A DNA stretch of 64,000 bases from Proteobacteria bacterium 005FR1. Lineage in GTDB: Bacteria; Pseudomonadota; Gammaproteobacteria; Pseudomonadales; Cellvibrionaceae. Numbering within the stretch: position 1 is the stretch's first letter; each line of letters starts with the position of its first letter. The translations under genes were made by a program, and so were the position numbers. Under the pieces are notes generated by a model. The model was not told the origin of the DNA and ran no database searches. It saw only the letters and a list, made by a program, of their open reading frames with translations. The stretch lies in assembly GCA_026192395.1 (NCBI GenBank), contig WACF01000001.1, forward strand, positions 676,977 to 740,976, written 5' to 3'. Positions 44,501-52,794 of this stretch are shown piece after piece.

Positions 44501-45010
44501 GTAAAGCGCCGATCCTCCATCCGTAAGAATCTCGACCCGCTCTGTCATCACCAAGGGAATCGCGTTGAGGTCCACGTACTCCCCACCGCTTCGCGTGGTC
44601 AGAGCCGCGGGCACCTGACGCTTGCCGTTCACCAGCGTCAGCGTGGAGTTCTCACCCAGGTTGCGCAGGTTGACGTTGGCCGTCCCCTCCACCTGGAAGT
44701 TGTCGCCGGAACCGGGGTTGGTTACCGAGCCCGAGTTTACTTCGAGATTCTTGATCACGTCCCACACCACCGCCGCGCCCTGCGCTTCGATGCTGGTTCG
44801 GTCGATGGACTGCACCGGTGAAGGTGCATCAAGGGGACTCCCCTTGATGTAGGAACCGGTTACGAGGATTTCCTCGATATCAGATGCTCTCGCGCTGGCA
44901 GCATCCGCATCGACGGCGTCTTGGTCCTGCGCCACTCCGGCCGAGCCGTAGGCGGCCAGCATGATCGCAAGCGCAATGGGTTTTTTTCTGGTGGGACAGT
45001 ACATAGGCAT
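41579..45010 (-). CDS. large TonB-dependent receptor (paralog A)
   Basis: Outer-membrane receptor of 1143 residues. A signal peptide (ALAIMLAAYGSAGVAQDQ) is followed by a TonB box (IEEILVTGSY). The plug includes SPVQSIDRTSIEAQGAAVV, NLRNLGENSTLTLVNGKRQV and LYGSDAVAGVVNIIMRTDFEG. The barrel carries a CSMC pair (YECSMCTFNYEHDRN) and ends RGRRFYARVLLQF with a terminal phenylalanine. It is paralogous to the genes at 48888 and 52795 but is the most divergent of the three. The substrate is unknown; this long type is common in marine heterotrophs taking up organic polymers. GGAG lies seven bases before the ATG. Confidence 0.9.
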   Translation of the reverse strand: MPMYCPTRKKPIALAIMLAAYGSAGVAQDQDAVDADAASARASDIEEILVTGSYIKGSPLDAPSPVQSIDRTSIEAQGAAVVWDVIKNLEVNSGSVTNPGSGDNFQVEGTANVNLRNLGENSTLTLVNGKRQVPAALTTRSGGEYVDLNAIPLVMTERVEILTDGGSALYGSDAVAGVVNIIMRTDFEGLEVYGDIQGIEAADNEYDKTASIIWGWASDNGNTHLVLSAERFERDPVSVEHANFFDERSEFTGNVGAVPSGQAAVINSPFFGGSVNPDFINWDIMAQNIADAGNDDFVYTDPQCYSMMSGDGTPFFTGRRSDDRGEINGACREYNHQWNYIASGQERNSFAGAFSHAFSGSTEFYSFFQYSEQDTQRADDGYNVTRGPTVYLAHPGSHAPIPALQGYGINYNLGMPMELGYYAPVAGLTRPTAADIPNNPNTEANGGLDVPFYANVSSGWPRGEGDNNITRTKTTGIQLGLRGDFEFGEKSYDYDLGYSWGHSSLEQDYKTFQRDRAELAVNGLGGPDCTPNGVTDFDFVSAAGPLGLPTAWTYYGAGLTQTFFPGFVFTTRESLSLALTSNNHGQDGCMFYNPYLTALTDPNLANDPELMEWMNPTVRRSDKRNKLGVFDAVVSGEMFEMAGGTAQFALGAQYRMQTNSSKANRLNYPGIPNAILGYDENGVPDEFHYVSNNYECSMCTFNYEHDRNVKSAFAEFSLPFIEDVETQLAFRWEDYGGNIGSDVTSKFAVSWRPVESLLLRTSYSQSFRAPNIAIVEEGLESWSATFRDPIRNQAVRANLVPATNENAEPNFTYTLGEPAPDVGNETADTYNIGFIWTPGGFADGFSLQADFWRFEVEDRVLPEPPISAIQHEIAAFNEAKQNPDNYVLNSSLSGQAATPYESCDPIALEATYGRDSAERLECVVDPRTYVVEGVVRSVGSTNAALITTTLSAINAGTIESDGVDFKTGYRWDSDYGLFNLGLSYTFVRKYELNDVPGLELGLLESGVFDAAGTTGDGNLVRSLPDHKGHITFNWMYDNHGVTLTNRYIGSYENLYYDNTYQNASDAVRSTLSRTIESYSSWDMQYNYRHNWSNEALGTSTFTVGLLDAFNADLPFWEEGSLNYDATVFDGRGRRFYARVLLQF

Positions 45011-45370
45011 CGCTCACTCCAACTTCGTTGTTGTTATGTGGGTGTGGATCTGTATGCGAGTGCAGTCCCGCCCAGGGCCATGGCACGGTCGAGGCCGCTT
45101 TGAGCAGCAAACCGTGCGCGTGCATTCCGTGCGAGACTTGCTCTCGACTTAAAGTGTGCGTAAGTGCCTGGTCGTATTGCGGATACTTCCGCCGATCGGT
45201 GACCTGCTGACAAAGAAAAGCGCTAATCGAGAATTCGTTTGCCTCGGTTGATTTAGCGGTATGCGGGCAAACGAAATCCAGCTGCTGTCAGTCGTTCCGG
45301 GTTGGTTACAGACGAGTGATGCACGAGGCAACTCGTCCAGGCGTTCTTGGATTATTCTGATTATCGAACT
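45011..45370 (-). promoter_or_regulatory. long 5' leader of TonB receptor A
   Basis: About 360 bases of untranslated leader between the predicted start point and the ATG at 45010. Its part nearest the gene is homologous to the leader of the receptor starting at 48361: both share the GGAGTGAG ribosome-binding region, ACGAAGT/TTGTTGTTAT, GAGTGCAGTCCC and the small palindrome CGAGANTTGCTCTCG (here 45132-45146; there 48472-48486). No reading frame of note lies in it. Confidence 0.5.
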
Positions 45371-45377
45371 TTATCTC

Positions 45378-45407
45378 AGTATATTGTGCTACATCACAGG
45401 AAGGCAA
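45378..45407 (-). promoter_or_regulatory. sigma-70-type promoter of TonB receptor A
   Basis: On the minus strand TTGCCT (45407-45402), an 18-base spacer, and TATACT (45383-45378). The same arrangement is found upstream of each of the other three receptor genes, which supports it strongly despite the long leader. Confidence 0.65.
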
Positions 45408-45472
45408 TTGGGGGAATAAATCAAATAGTTCTAAGCAGCGACAAGCGCTGTGAGGACCAGACATTTTCAACA

Positions 45473-45490
45473 GGGGCGCCGAAGCGCCCC
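45473..45490 (-). terminator. terminator hairpin of the second TonB receptor
   Basis: On the minus strand GGGGCGC, a TTCG tetraloop and GCGCCCC, nine bases after the stop at 45500. The following T tract is weak, but the UUCG-capped GC stem is very stable. Confidence 0.7.
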
Positions 45491-45499
45491 TTCCTCAGG

Positions 45500-48361
45500 T
45501 CAGCTGCCGAACGTATAGCTCAGCTCCAGACCGTAAAGTCGCCGATCGGAAAACTGAGCCATGCGGCGCCATCCCTGGGATTGTCCATTGCGCAGGATCT
45601 GACGAATGCCGACTTCGTCCGTGATGTTGTCGACGAAGGCCGATGCCGACCAATTCTGCTCCACGCTGGTCCAGGTGAGGCGAGCATCCCAACGGGTGTA
45701 GGACGGTGCCATGTCGCGCTCGGATTCGAATGCCGTAAAGTAGACGTCGTCAATCCAGCTCACCGCACTCAGCAATTCGAGATTACCGTACTGGCCCAGC
45801 GGCATGGCGTAGGATCCCCAAGCAGTGGCTTTGCCTTCGGGAACCTGCAACAGTTGATTGCCGTTGATGTTATAGGTCAGGGCCAGCGGGTCGAACAACG
45901 AGATGGGAACGTCCGGATCGGCCACATCGGACAACAACAGATCCTCCGTGTACTCGTTTGGCGTGTAGCTGAAGTTGGTACCCAGCGTCAAGTTATCAGT
46001 GGCCAGCCACAGAACCTCGCCCTCGATGCCGTAGACGCGCGCGCCGGGGGCTTCTAGGACCGATGTGCTGGTACCGCCCGCCAGTGACGGCTCGGCACCA
46101 AAGGTGTGAATGTTCTCGTAGTCGTAGTAGAAGATCGCACCGTTGACCTGCAGTGACCGGTCGAGATGCTGACCCTTGTAGCCAATCTCGTAGGCCACCA
46201 GCTCTTCCGGATCATATTCAGCTGTCTGGCTGAAGAACACCAGGTTGAAGCCGCCGGCGCGATACCCGGTGGTGACCGAATAGTAGGTCATGATGTCTTC
46301 CGAAATGTGCCAGTCCAGATTCAGACGGCCAGTCACGGCTTCGTCGGCGCGATCCAATGAGCGATGAACACTCAACGACAGCGGAACGCCCTGGTAAGCA
46401 ACCGGAGCCGCCCCGGTCGGCTGCAGCGTTACCGGGTCCAGCGCGCCGGTGCCGATGTTGTAAAACAGCACGGGCAGACCGAAGCCTGCGGCGTTGAACT
46501 CGGTGTACCGCCACAGATTCTCCGTACCTTCCAGCTCGTCGCGCGCCCAGCGCGCGCCGAAGGTGAGCGTAAACTCGGGACTGATGTCCCACACGCCCTG
46601 GGTGTACGCCGCGTAGGCCTTGCGCTCCGTTTTCGTGTCGTATTTCAGGTCGGATGCATTGGTGATGGGCCCGTTCTCGACGCCGGTGCCCATATCGCCC
46701 TGCCAGGAGCCGGTCACGGCTATCAGTTCACCGTTGGCTGCGCCCTGTTCCTGTGCTGCACGCTCCGCGCTGAACAGGTCAACCGCGGCCGGGCCGAAGA
46801 AGACCTCGGACACATTAGCGCCGGCTGGGAACGGACCCAAGGGAATGGCGAGATCCGGTGCCGCATCGAGATAACGCGCCTCTTCCACGACCGAGAAGAA
46901 ATCTCCGCGCTGCGCGATCTCTGAATCGTAGGCGAACAGGCCCGTGGTGAAGTTCAGGTTATCGCCGATTTCGTAGAAGAACTGCACTTCATGGGAGAGA
47001 TAGTCAGCCTCGTGATTAACATAGAAGTTGCGATCCTGGGCGAGGCTCGCCGTCAGGTCATCGTCCAGGCTGCGCTCATACAGATAATCGGTGTAACCGA
47101 AAATGTAAGCGATCGAGAGTGCGTCAGTGGCCGCCCACTCGGTCTTGAACTGGACACCCTGCTGATCGAACTTCTCATAATTGACGCCGTTGGTAGCCGT
47201 GCAGAGGTTTTCCCCTTCGATGCCGTCGCGTTCGAAGAACACGCATTGGCTGGGATCGCGGCTGAGGCCGAAGCCCTGGTTCGGCATGCCTTCATTCAGC
47301 TCCCCCGGCACTGGATTTACCGCATCAATTCCGCCGCGCAGATACTGCGCTTCCACATTGCGACCCGTCACTGGGTCCGTGAAGTTGAAGACCGGCGCAC
47401 CGGGCAGGAAGAAATTCCGTGCGGTGAAATCGGTCTGGCTGCGATCGATTTCGCGATAACCGAAGACGGGGGCCTCGAAGTTTCTCGAGGGCCCACCTTC
47501 TTCGCTCAGCACCACGAGTCCGGCGCCGGTTGCGCCACCGGTGATGCGATCGACCATCAGATCGTTCGCCCGCAGGTCCACGGTGATCTCATCAGTGGGT
47601 GTAAAGCGAAGGGATAAGGCGACGTTGTCGTTATCGATACTGTCGAGATCATCGCCCAGGCCGATGTCTTCCACAAGGCCGTCGCGTTCGCGCGAGGACG
47701 CTGTCAGACGCGCCGAGAGCAGGTCCTCGATGATCGGACCCGATATAACACCGTAAAGATCGAAGGTGCCCTCACTGCCAACGATGGTTTTCGCCGCAGC
47801 CTCGAACACATTGGAGGGCTTCTGATAGATGAAATTCATCGCCCCGCCGACGGCGTTGCGGCCATAGAGTGTGCCCTGCGGTCCACGCAGCACCTCGACC
47901 CGCTCCAGGTCCCAGAAGCCGCCGGCAGTGGCGGTGTAGAGGTCTTCCGAATACACTTCATTGATGTAGACGGCAACCCCCGGATCACCGCCGAGGTTAC
48001 GAAAATTACGGCCAACGCCGCGGATTGCCGCGTCGTAGGGTTGAATGGTCGTGGCGGGAATAAAATTCTGAAAATCATCCTGATCGCGGATGCCAAAGTC
48101 TTCAACGAAACCGGCATCCATCGCGGTAATCGAAATGGAGGTGTCCTGAATCGAGGCCTCACGACGCTCGGCGGTGACCACCACTTCCTCAATGGCGCGC
48201 CGACGCCTGGGCACTTCGCCTTGCGTCGTTTGCTCTGCTGCTGTGGCTTGCGCAGCTTCCGCGTCGGCGTCCTGCTCTTGTGCGATTACTACTGAGCCGC
48301 TGGCCGCAAGCAGAATTGCCAGCGCCAAGGGTTTTCTTTTACCGGGAAAATACATAGGCAT
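45500..48361 (-). CDS. TonB-dependent receptor of a different family
   Basis: Outer-membrane receptor of 953 residues. A signal peptide (LALAILLAASGSVVIAQEQ) leads to RRAIEEVVVTAERREASIQDTSIS, the wording of receptors that take up small organic compounds or siderophores. The plug has NFIPATTIQPYDAAIRGVG and LERVEVLRGPQGTLYGRNAVGGAMNFIYQKP. The barrel ends RRLYGLELSYTFGS. It is not a paralog of its three neighbours beyond the general fold, yet its upstream region is homologous to that of receptor A. The ATG at 48361 has GGAG six bases upstream; the codon before it at 48364 is a GTG and is not used. Confidence 0.9.
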   Translation of the reverse strand: MPMYFPGKRKPLALAILLAASGSVVIAQEQDADAEAAQATAAEQTTQGEVPRRRRAIEEVVVTAERREASIQDTSISITAMDAGFVEDFGIRDQDDFQNFIPATTIQPYDAAIRGVGRNFRNLGGDPGVAVYINEVYSEDLYTATAGGFWDLERVEVLRGPQGTLYGRNAVGGAMNFIYQKPSNVFEAAAKTIVGSEGTFDLYGVISGPIIEDLLSARLTASSRERDGLVEDIGLGDDLDSIDNDNVALSLRFTPTDEITVDLRANDLMVDRITGGATGAGLVVLSEEGGPSRNFEAPVFGYREIDRSQTDFTARNFFLPGAPVFNFTDPVTGRNVEAQYLRGGIDAVNPVPGELNEGMPNQGFGLSRDPSQCVFFERDGIEGENLCTATNGVNYEKFDQQGVQFKTEWAATDALSIAYIFGYTDYLYERSLDDDLTASLAQDRNFYVNHEADYLSHEVQFFYEIGDNLNFTTGLFAYDSEIAQRGDFFSVVEEARYLDAAPDLAIPLGPFPAGANVSEVFFGPAAVDLFSAERAAQEQGAANGELIAVTGSWQGDMGTGVENGPITNASDLKYDTKTERKAYAAYTQGVWDISPEFTLTFGARWARDELEGTENLWRYTEFNAAGFGLPVLFYNIGTGALDPVTLQPTGAAPVAYQGVPLSLSVHRSLDRADEAVTGRLNLDWHISEDIMTYYSVTTGYRAGGFNLVFFSQTAEYDPEELVAYEIGYKGQHLDRSLQVNGAIFYYDYENIHTFGAEPSLAGGTSTSVLEAPGARVYGIEGEVLWLATDNLTLGTNFSYTPNEYTEDLLLSDVADPDVPISLFDPLALTYNINGNQLLQVPEGKATAWGSYAMPLGQYGNLELLSAVSWIDDVYFTAFESERDMAPSYTRWDARLTWTSVEQNWSASAFVDNITDEVGIRQILRNGQSQGWRRMAQFSDRRLYGLELSYTFGS

Positions 48362-48671
48362 CACTCACTCCATACTTCGTTGTTGTTATCGAGTTGTATG
48401 CGAGTGCAGTCCCTTCCGTGCGATGAGACCAATACTGTCTTGAACAGCGGCCTTTGTGCGCGCAGTCCTTGCGAGAATTGCTCTCGACTGTGATTCGTGC
48501 GCATGGTGCCGGGTCGTGCATGGCGGATCGTTCCGCCGGGTGGATCGATAGCTAACGAGAAAACATCGGTATGTGAAATCTACTTTCTGCTGCCCTGTCA
48601 GCTCAGCTTTGCCAATTAGAACTGAGTTCAAATCGATATAGTGCGGTTTCTTTACCTTTTTTTATGGATCT
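48362..48671 (-). promoter_or_regulatory. long 5' leader of the second TonB receptor
   Basis: About 310 bases between the predicted start point and the ATG at 48361. About 200 bases nearest the gene align with the leader of receptor A, including the palindrome CGAGAATTGCTCTCG at 48472-48486. The rest shows nothing that I recognise. Confidence 0.5.
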
Positions 48672-48678
48672 TGACCTA

Positions 48679-48708
48679 AGTATATGGTGCTAGTTTGTGG
48701 CGGGGCAA
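48679..48708 (-). promoter_or_regulatory. sigma-70-type promoter of the second TonB receptor
   Basis: On the minus strand TTGCCC (48708-48703), an 18-base spacer and TATACT (48684-48679). The spacer shares TAGCAC next to the -10 element with the promoter of receptor A. Confidence 0.65.
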
Positions 48709-48800
48709 TGGAGGTCTTAAACAGAAATGTTCTAATTGGTCCTTGTTATTTTCATATCAGAGAGACTCAGGCGCCAAGAATGACGCCATTTATCATGCCC

Positions 48801-48836
48801 AAAAACAAAAAAGCGGCGGTGATTTCTCACCGCCGC
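48801..48836 (-). terminator. intrinsic terminator of TonB receptor B
   Basis: Stem GCGGCGGTGA (48813-48822) and TCACCGCCGC (48827-48836), loop TTTC, followed on the minus strand by TTTTTTGTTTTT. It lies 51 bases after the stop at 48888. This block is identical over about 38 bases to the terminator at 52707-52742. Confidence 0.9.
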
Positions 48837-48887
48837 CAAAACAGGCATACGAAGTCCCTTTTGTTGCTTTGTAGTCCCTAGGACTCC

Positions 48888-51800
48888 TTAAAACTGAAGC
48901 AGTACACGGCCGTAAATGCGACGACCGGTTCCGTCATAAACGCTCGCGTCGTAGTTCAGCCCACCAGTTTCCCGGTAGGGAATGTCGGCATTGAACATGT
49001 CGACCACACCCAGGGTGAACACGGTGGAGCTCAGTGAGTCACCATTCCAGTTCATACGATAGCTGTACTGGGCATCCCAGGTCTGATAGTCATCGAACTC
49101 ACGAGTAATCAGACCTCGAACAGTGTCGTTGGCGTTTTCATAGATATTGTCGTAGGCCAGATTGTCGTAGGCGCCGATGTATCGGCCAGTGAAGTTCAAA
49201 CTGTGGTTGTCATACAACCAACCGAGGTTCAGAGTCCCCTTGTTGTCCGGCAGTGAACGCACCAGGTTACCGTCCCCGGTGGTACCCGCCGCATCGAAAA
49301 CGCCGGTTTCTTCAAGGCCGGCTTCCAGCCCCGGAACATCGCTGAGCTTGTACTGACGCACGTGAGTGAACGAAAGTCCGGCGTTGAACAAGCCGAGATC
49401 GGTGTCCCAGCGATAGCTGGTTTTGAAGTCCACGCCATCCGCTTCGATGGTACCGGCGTTGATCGCGCCGAGGTACACAGTCGTCAGGGACGCGTTGGAG
49501 TTCAGCGCCGCGCGAACGACCCCTTCTACCTGATACGCGCTCGGGTTGACCACGCAATTGATTCGCTCGTCATAGGTGGAAGGATCATTGGGGTTACATG
49601 GGATTTCCAGTCCATCTTCGATAGCATCGTTCAGAATGTAGTTGCTCGGGTCTTGAGCCGCTTGTCTGAATGCAGCAATCTCCGGCTCCAGACCCGAGAC
49701 CACCGGCTGCGGCAGAACCCGGTCCTGCACGTCGAAGCGCCAGAAGTCCGCCTGCACGGTCAATCCTTCCAAGGCACCGGCCGGCGTCCAGATCGCGCCA
49801 ATGTTGTAGGTGTCGGCGGTTTCATTGCCTACGTCCGGAGCAGGTGCGCCCACGGTGTAGGTGAAGTTGGATTGAGCATTTTCATTGATCGGCTCCAGCA
49901 AGCCTGCGCGGACTGCCTGATTACGCAGCGGATCCTGAAAGGTCGCACCACCCGCCTCCAGGCCCTCGTACACAATTGGAACGTTCGGCGCCCGGAAGGA
50001 CTGCGAATAGGAAGTACGGAACAACAGGCTTTCGACCGGTCGGTAGCTGATCGCAAACTTGGAGGTAACATCGCTACCGATGTTGCCGCCGTAATCCTCC
50101 CAGCGGAAGGCCAGCTGTGATTCGACCTTGTCCACGAACGGCAGCGAGAATTCGACGAAAGCGGCTGTCACATCCCGGTCGTGATCGTAGTTGAAAGTAC
50201 ACTGGGAGCACTCGAAATTGTTGCTCACGTAGTGAAACTCATTGGGCGTGCCCGTGGCATCGTAGCCGAGAATCGCATTCGGCAGACCGGGTATATTCAA
50301 GCGGTTCGCCTTGGACTTGTTATTCTGCATTCGGTACTGAGCACCGACCGCGAACTGCGCAACGCCGCCGGACAGATCGAACATCTCCCCGGACACAACC
50401 GCATCGAAAACGCCCAGTTTGTTGCGCTTGTCCGTGCGGCGAATCAAAGGATTCATCCACTGGATCAGCTCGTCGCTATTGGCCAGGCTTGGATCGGTCA
50501 GCGCAGTCAGGTAGGGATTGTAGAACTGACAGCCGCCCTGCCCGTGGTTACTACTGGTCAGCGCCAGGGACAGGCTTTCCCGCGTGGTGAATACAAAGCC
50601 CGGAAAGAACTTCTGGGTGAAAGTTGGGCCAAGTTGCTGCCACAAGGGTCCGCCAAAGCTCACGAAGTCGAAATTTTCCGTGCCGTTAGGCGTACAGTCG
50701 GGACCACCCAGACCATTTACCGCCAGTTCCGCGCGATCTCGCTGAAACGTCCGGTATTCTTGCTCGAGGCTGGTGCCGCTCCAGGAATAGCCAACATCGT
50801 AGTCGTAAACCTTGCCACCCAGGTCGAAATCCCCCCGCACCCCGAGCTGAATCCCGGCGGTATGAGTTTCGGTGATGTTATCGTCGCCACCAACTCGCGG
50901 GGTCCCAGCGCGAACCGCGGTCCAGTAAGGCGCATTGAGACCGTTATTGGCTAGCAGATTCGGGTTGTTCGCCGCATCTCCATAGGCAGGCGTGGGGTTA
51001 CCGGCGACTGCAGCGAAGTTACCCAGGCCCAGGCCCAGGCTCTGCGGGCCAGCCGGTGCCAAAACCAGGGTTGGGCCACGCGTAGCATTTGCACCGTCAT
51101 CGCCGCGTTCGATCGTGGAATCCGAATACTGAAAGAATGAATAGAATTCCGCCCGCTGACTGAAAGCGTGGTTGAAAGAACCGGCGAAACTGTTGCGCTC
51201 CATGCCGTAGGCGACGTAGTTCCACTCAGAGGTATCCTCGAGACAGGCGCCACTGCGCTCACCCCGGTCTTCGGAGCGACTGCCGACAAAACCGTACTGG
51301 GCACACTGGGGATCGGTCAACGCAATGTCATTGCCGCCTTCGGCAAAATTTTGCGCAGTTACTTGCTGGTTCACGAAACCTGCGTTCCAGGGAAGGCCGA
51401 TGCCGGGAACCAGTACGTCCAGAGGAAGTACACCGCTGAGCACACCACGGGTCGTGGTTGGTACTGCACCTATCTGACCAACGAATTCTGCCTGATCAAA
51501 GAAGTTGGCATGGCGAACACTGACCGGGTCCTGATCGTATCTCTCCAGCGACAAGACCAGATTGGTGTTGCCGTCGTCACTGGCCCAGCCCCAAATACCG
51601 CTCAGCGTAGTGTCGTAAGCGCCGCTGGCCTCCTCGATGGTCTGCGCCTCGCCAAAGATCTCGAGACCTTCGAAGTCGGTGCGCATGATGATGTTGACCA
51701 CACCCGCCACAGCATCGGAACCGTACAGCGCCGAGCCACCGTCGGTCAGCACTTCGATGCGATCAGTCATGACCATGGGGATCGCGTTGATGTCCACGAA

Positions 51801-52208
51801 CTCCTGGCCGCTGCCGGTCTGGGCTGCAGCGGCCACTTGGCGACGCCCATTGATCAGGGTGAGAGTCGAGTTTTCGCCGAGGTTACGGAGATTGATGCTG
51901 GCCGTTCCGGCCGTCTGCGAGGGGCCACCAGATCCGGGATTATCAATAGAGCCCGAATTGACTTCCAAATCCTTGATAACGTCCGTAATCAGCGCCGCTC
52001 CCGATTGTTCGATCGAGGAACGGTCAATGGACTGAACCGGGGATGGTGCATCGGTGGGGCTCCCCTTGATGTAAGAGCCGGTTACGAGGATTTCTTCAAT
52101 GGCAGCATCGCCTTGAGTATTCTCCTGAGCTACAGCGGAGACGCCATAAGCGGCCAAAAGAATTGCGAGGGCGATAGGCTTGGGTGTACAGGGGATACAT
52201 CTGGACAT
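48888..52208 (-). CDS. large TonB-dependent receptor (paralog B)
   Basis: Outer-membrane receptor of 1106 residues. Signal peptide ALAILLAAYGVSAVAQEN, TonB box IEEILVTGSYIKGSPTDAPSPVQ, plug with NLRNLGENSTLTLINGRRQV and LYGSDAVAGVVNIIMRTDFEG, barrel with FECSQCTFNYDHDRD and final GRRIYGRVLLQF. It is very close to receptor C in plug, barrel end and 3' region, indicating recent tandem duplication; the largest differences lie in the mid-barrel loops (about residues 250-420 and 900-930). The substrate is unknown. The ATG at 52208 follows GGAGTGAGC. Confidence 0.9.
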   Translation of the reverse strand: MSRCIPCTPKPIALAILLAAYGVSAVAQENTQGDAAIEEILVTGSYIKGSPTDAPSPVQSIDRSSIEQSGAALITDVIKDLEVNSGSIDNPGSGGPSQTAGTASINLRNLGENSTLTLINGRRQVAAAAQTGSGQEFVDINAIPMVMTDRIEVLTDGGSALYGSDAVAGVVNIIMRTDFEGLEIFGEAQTIEEASGAYDTTLSGIWGWASDDGNTNLVLSLERYDQDPVSVRHANFFDQAEFVGQIGAVPTTTRGVLSGVLPLDVLVPGIGLPWNAGFVNQQVTAQNFAEGGNDIALTDPQCAQYGFVGSRSEDRGERSGACLEDTSEWNYVAYGMERNSFAGSFNHAFSQRAEFYSFFQYSDSTIERGDDGANATRGPTLVLAPAGPQSLGLGLGNFAAVAGNPTPAYGDAANNPNLLANNGLNAPYWTAVRAGTPRVGGDDNITETHTAGIQLGVRGDFDLGGKVYDYDVGYSWSGTSLEQEYRTFQRDRAELAVNGLGGPDCTPNGTENFDFVSFGGPLWQQLGPTFTQKFFPGFVFTTRESLSLALTSSNHGQGGCQFYNPYLTALTDPSLANSDELIQWMNPLIRRTDKRNKLGVFDAVVSGEMFDLSGGVAQFAVGAQYRMQNNKSKANRLNIPGLPNAILGYDATGTPNEFHYVSNNFECSQCTFNYDHDRDVTAAFVEFSLPFVDKVESQLAFRWEDYGGNIGSDVTSKFAISYRPVESLLFRTSYSQSFRAPNVPIVYEGLEAGGATFQDPLRNQAVRAGLLEPINENAQSNFTYTVGAPAPDVGNETADTYNIGAIWTPAGALEGLTVQADFWRFDVQDRVLPQPVVSGLEPEIAAFRQAAQDPSNYILNDAIEDGLEIPCNPNDPSTYDERINCVVNPSAYQVEGVVRAALNSNASLTTVYLGAINAGTIEADGVDFKTSYRWDTDLGLFNAGLSFTHVRQYKLSDVPGLEAGLEETGVFDAAGTTGDGNLVRSLPDNKGTLNLGWLYDNHSLNFTGRYIGAYDNLAYDNIYENANDTVRGLITREFDDYQTWDAQYSYRMNWNGDSLSSTVFTLGVVDMFNADIPYRETGGLNYDASVYDGTGRRIYGRVLLQF

Positions 52209-52334
52209 TGCTCACTCCTACATCGGTCGTTCTCGTTATAGTGATTGAGGGCAGCTGAATCACCAGCAACCCGCGACGAACTATCGAGCGGCGACCCGCG
52301 TCGGCATGTGCACGCGGAGCGCGGAGTCTTGCGT

Positions 52335-52357
52335 GGTTCGGCTGACTATGCCGAACC
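52335..52357. repeat. 8-bp inverted repeat in the leader of TonB receptor B
   Basis: GGTTCGGC (52335-52342), a seven-base loop, GCCGAACC (52350-52357). It lies within the 362-base leader of receptor B; it could be an operator or an RNA hairpin. The other leaders do not carry this sequence. Confidence 0.5.
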
Positions 52358-52576
52358 GTCTTCAGTCGTAACTGGATAGAAACTGCGTTGCCCCAAACTG
52401 AAAGGGAGGTTTTCGATCTTTATTGTTATGTCGAAACTGTTTGTTCAGGGTTTCAAACTCCGGATATCCGTCCGGCAAAAACAAGAGAACCCCAAAGCTT
52501 TGCAAATCTTTGCAGAACAGAAAAGCCGCGCAGAGGTAATCGCGCTGTTTCTGGACCTATTTATTGTGTGGATTTG

Positions 52577-52606
52577 AGTATAAAGAGCGATCAGCTGAGA
52601 GGTCAA
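52577..52606 (-). promoter_or_regulatory. sigma-70-type promoter of TonB receptor B
   Basis: On the minus strand TTGACC (52606-52601), an 18-base spacer and TATACT (52582-52577). The start point would be near 52570, giving a leader of about 362 bases that holds the inverted repeat at 52335 and no convincing gene. Confidence 0.68.
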
Positions 52607-52706
52607 TTACAAGAAGCCAATCATTTGGTTATGAAGAAAGCTCTTCAAGTAAATGTTTTTACTAGATATTCTCTCTAACTCAGCAGTTTGCGCTCTTAAG
52701 AGGATC

Positions 52707-52742
52707 AAAAACAAAAAAGCGGCGGTGATTTCTCACCGCCGC
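52707..52742 (-). terminator. intrinsic terminator of TonB receptor C
   Basis: Stem GCGGCGGTGA (52719-52728) and TCACCGCCGC (52733-52742), loop TTTC, followed on the minus strand by TTTTTTGTTTTT. It lies 52 bases after the stop at 52795. The 3' region up to the stop is also alike in receptors B and C (GACTTCGT and AGGGACTACA-like blocks). Confidence 0.9.
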
Positions 52743-52794
52743 CAGATCAAGCAGACGAAGTCCCTATTGGAATTGTGTAGTCCCTAAAACGCTT

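Noticed and set aside
48684-48881. 65-residue frame ending in KNKKAAVISHRR
   Set aside because: It only reads through the terminator of receptor B; the likeness to the SulP tail comes from the repeated terminator, not from a gene.
52388-52678. 96-residue plus-strand frame in the leader/promoter region of receptor B
   Set aside because: It runs antisense through the predicted promoter, has atypical composition and no ribosome binding site or homology that I can see.
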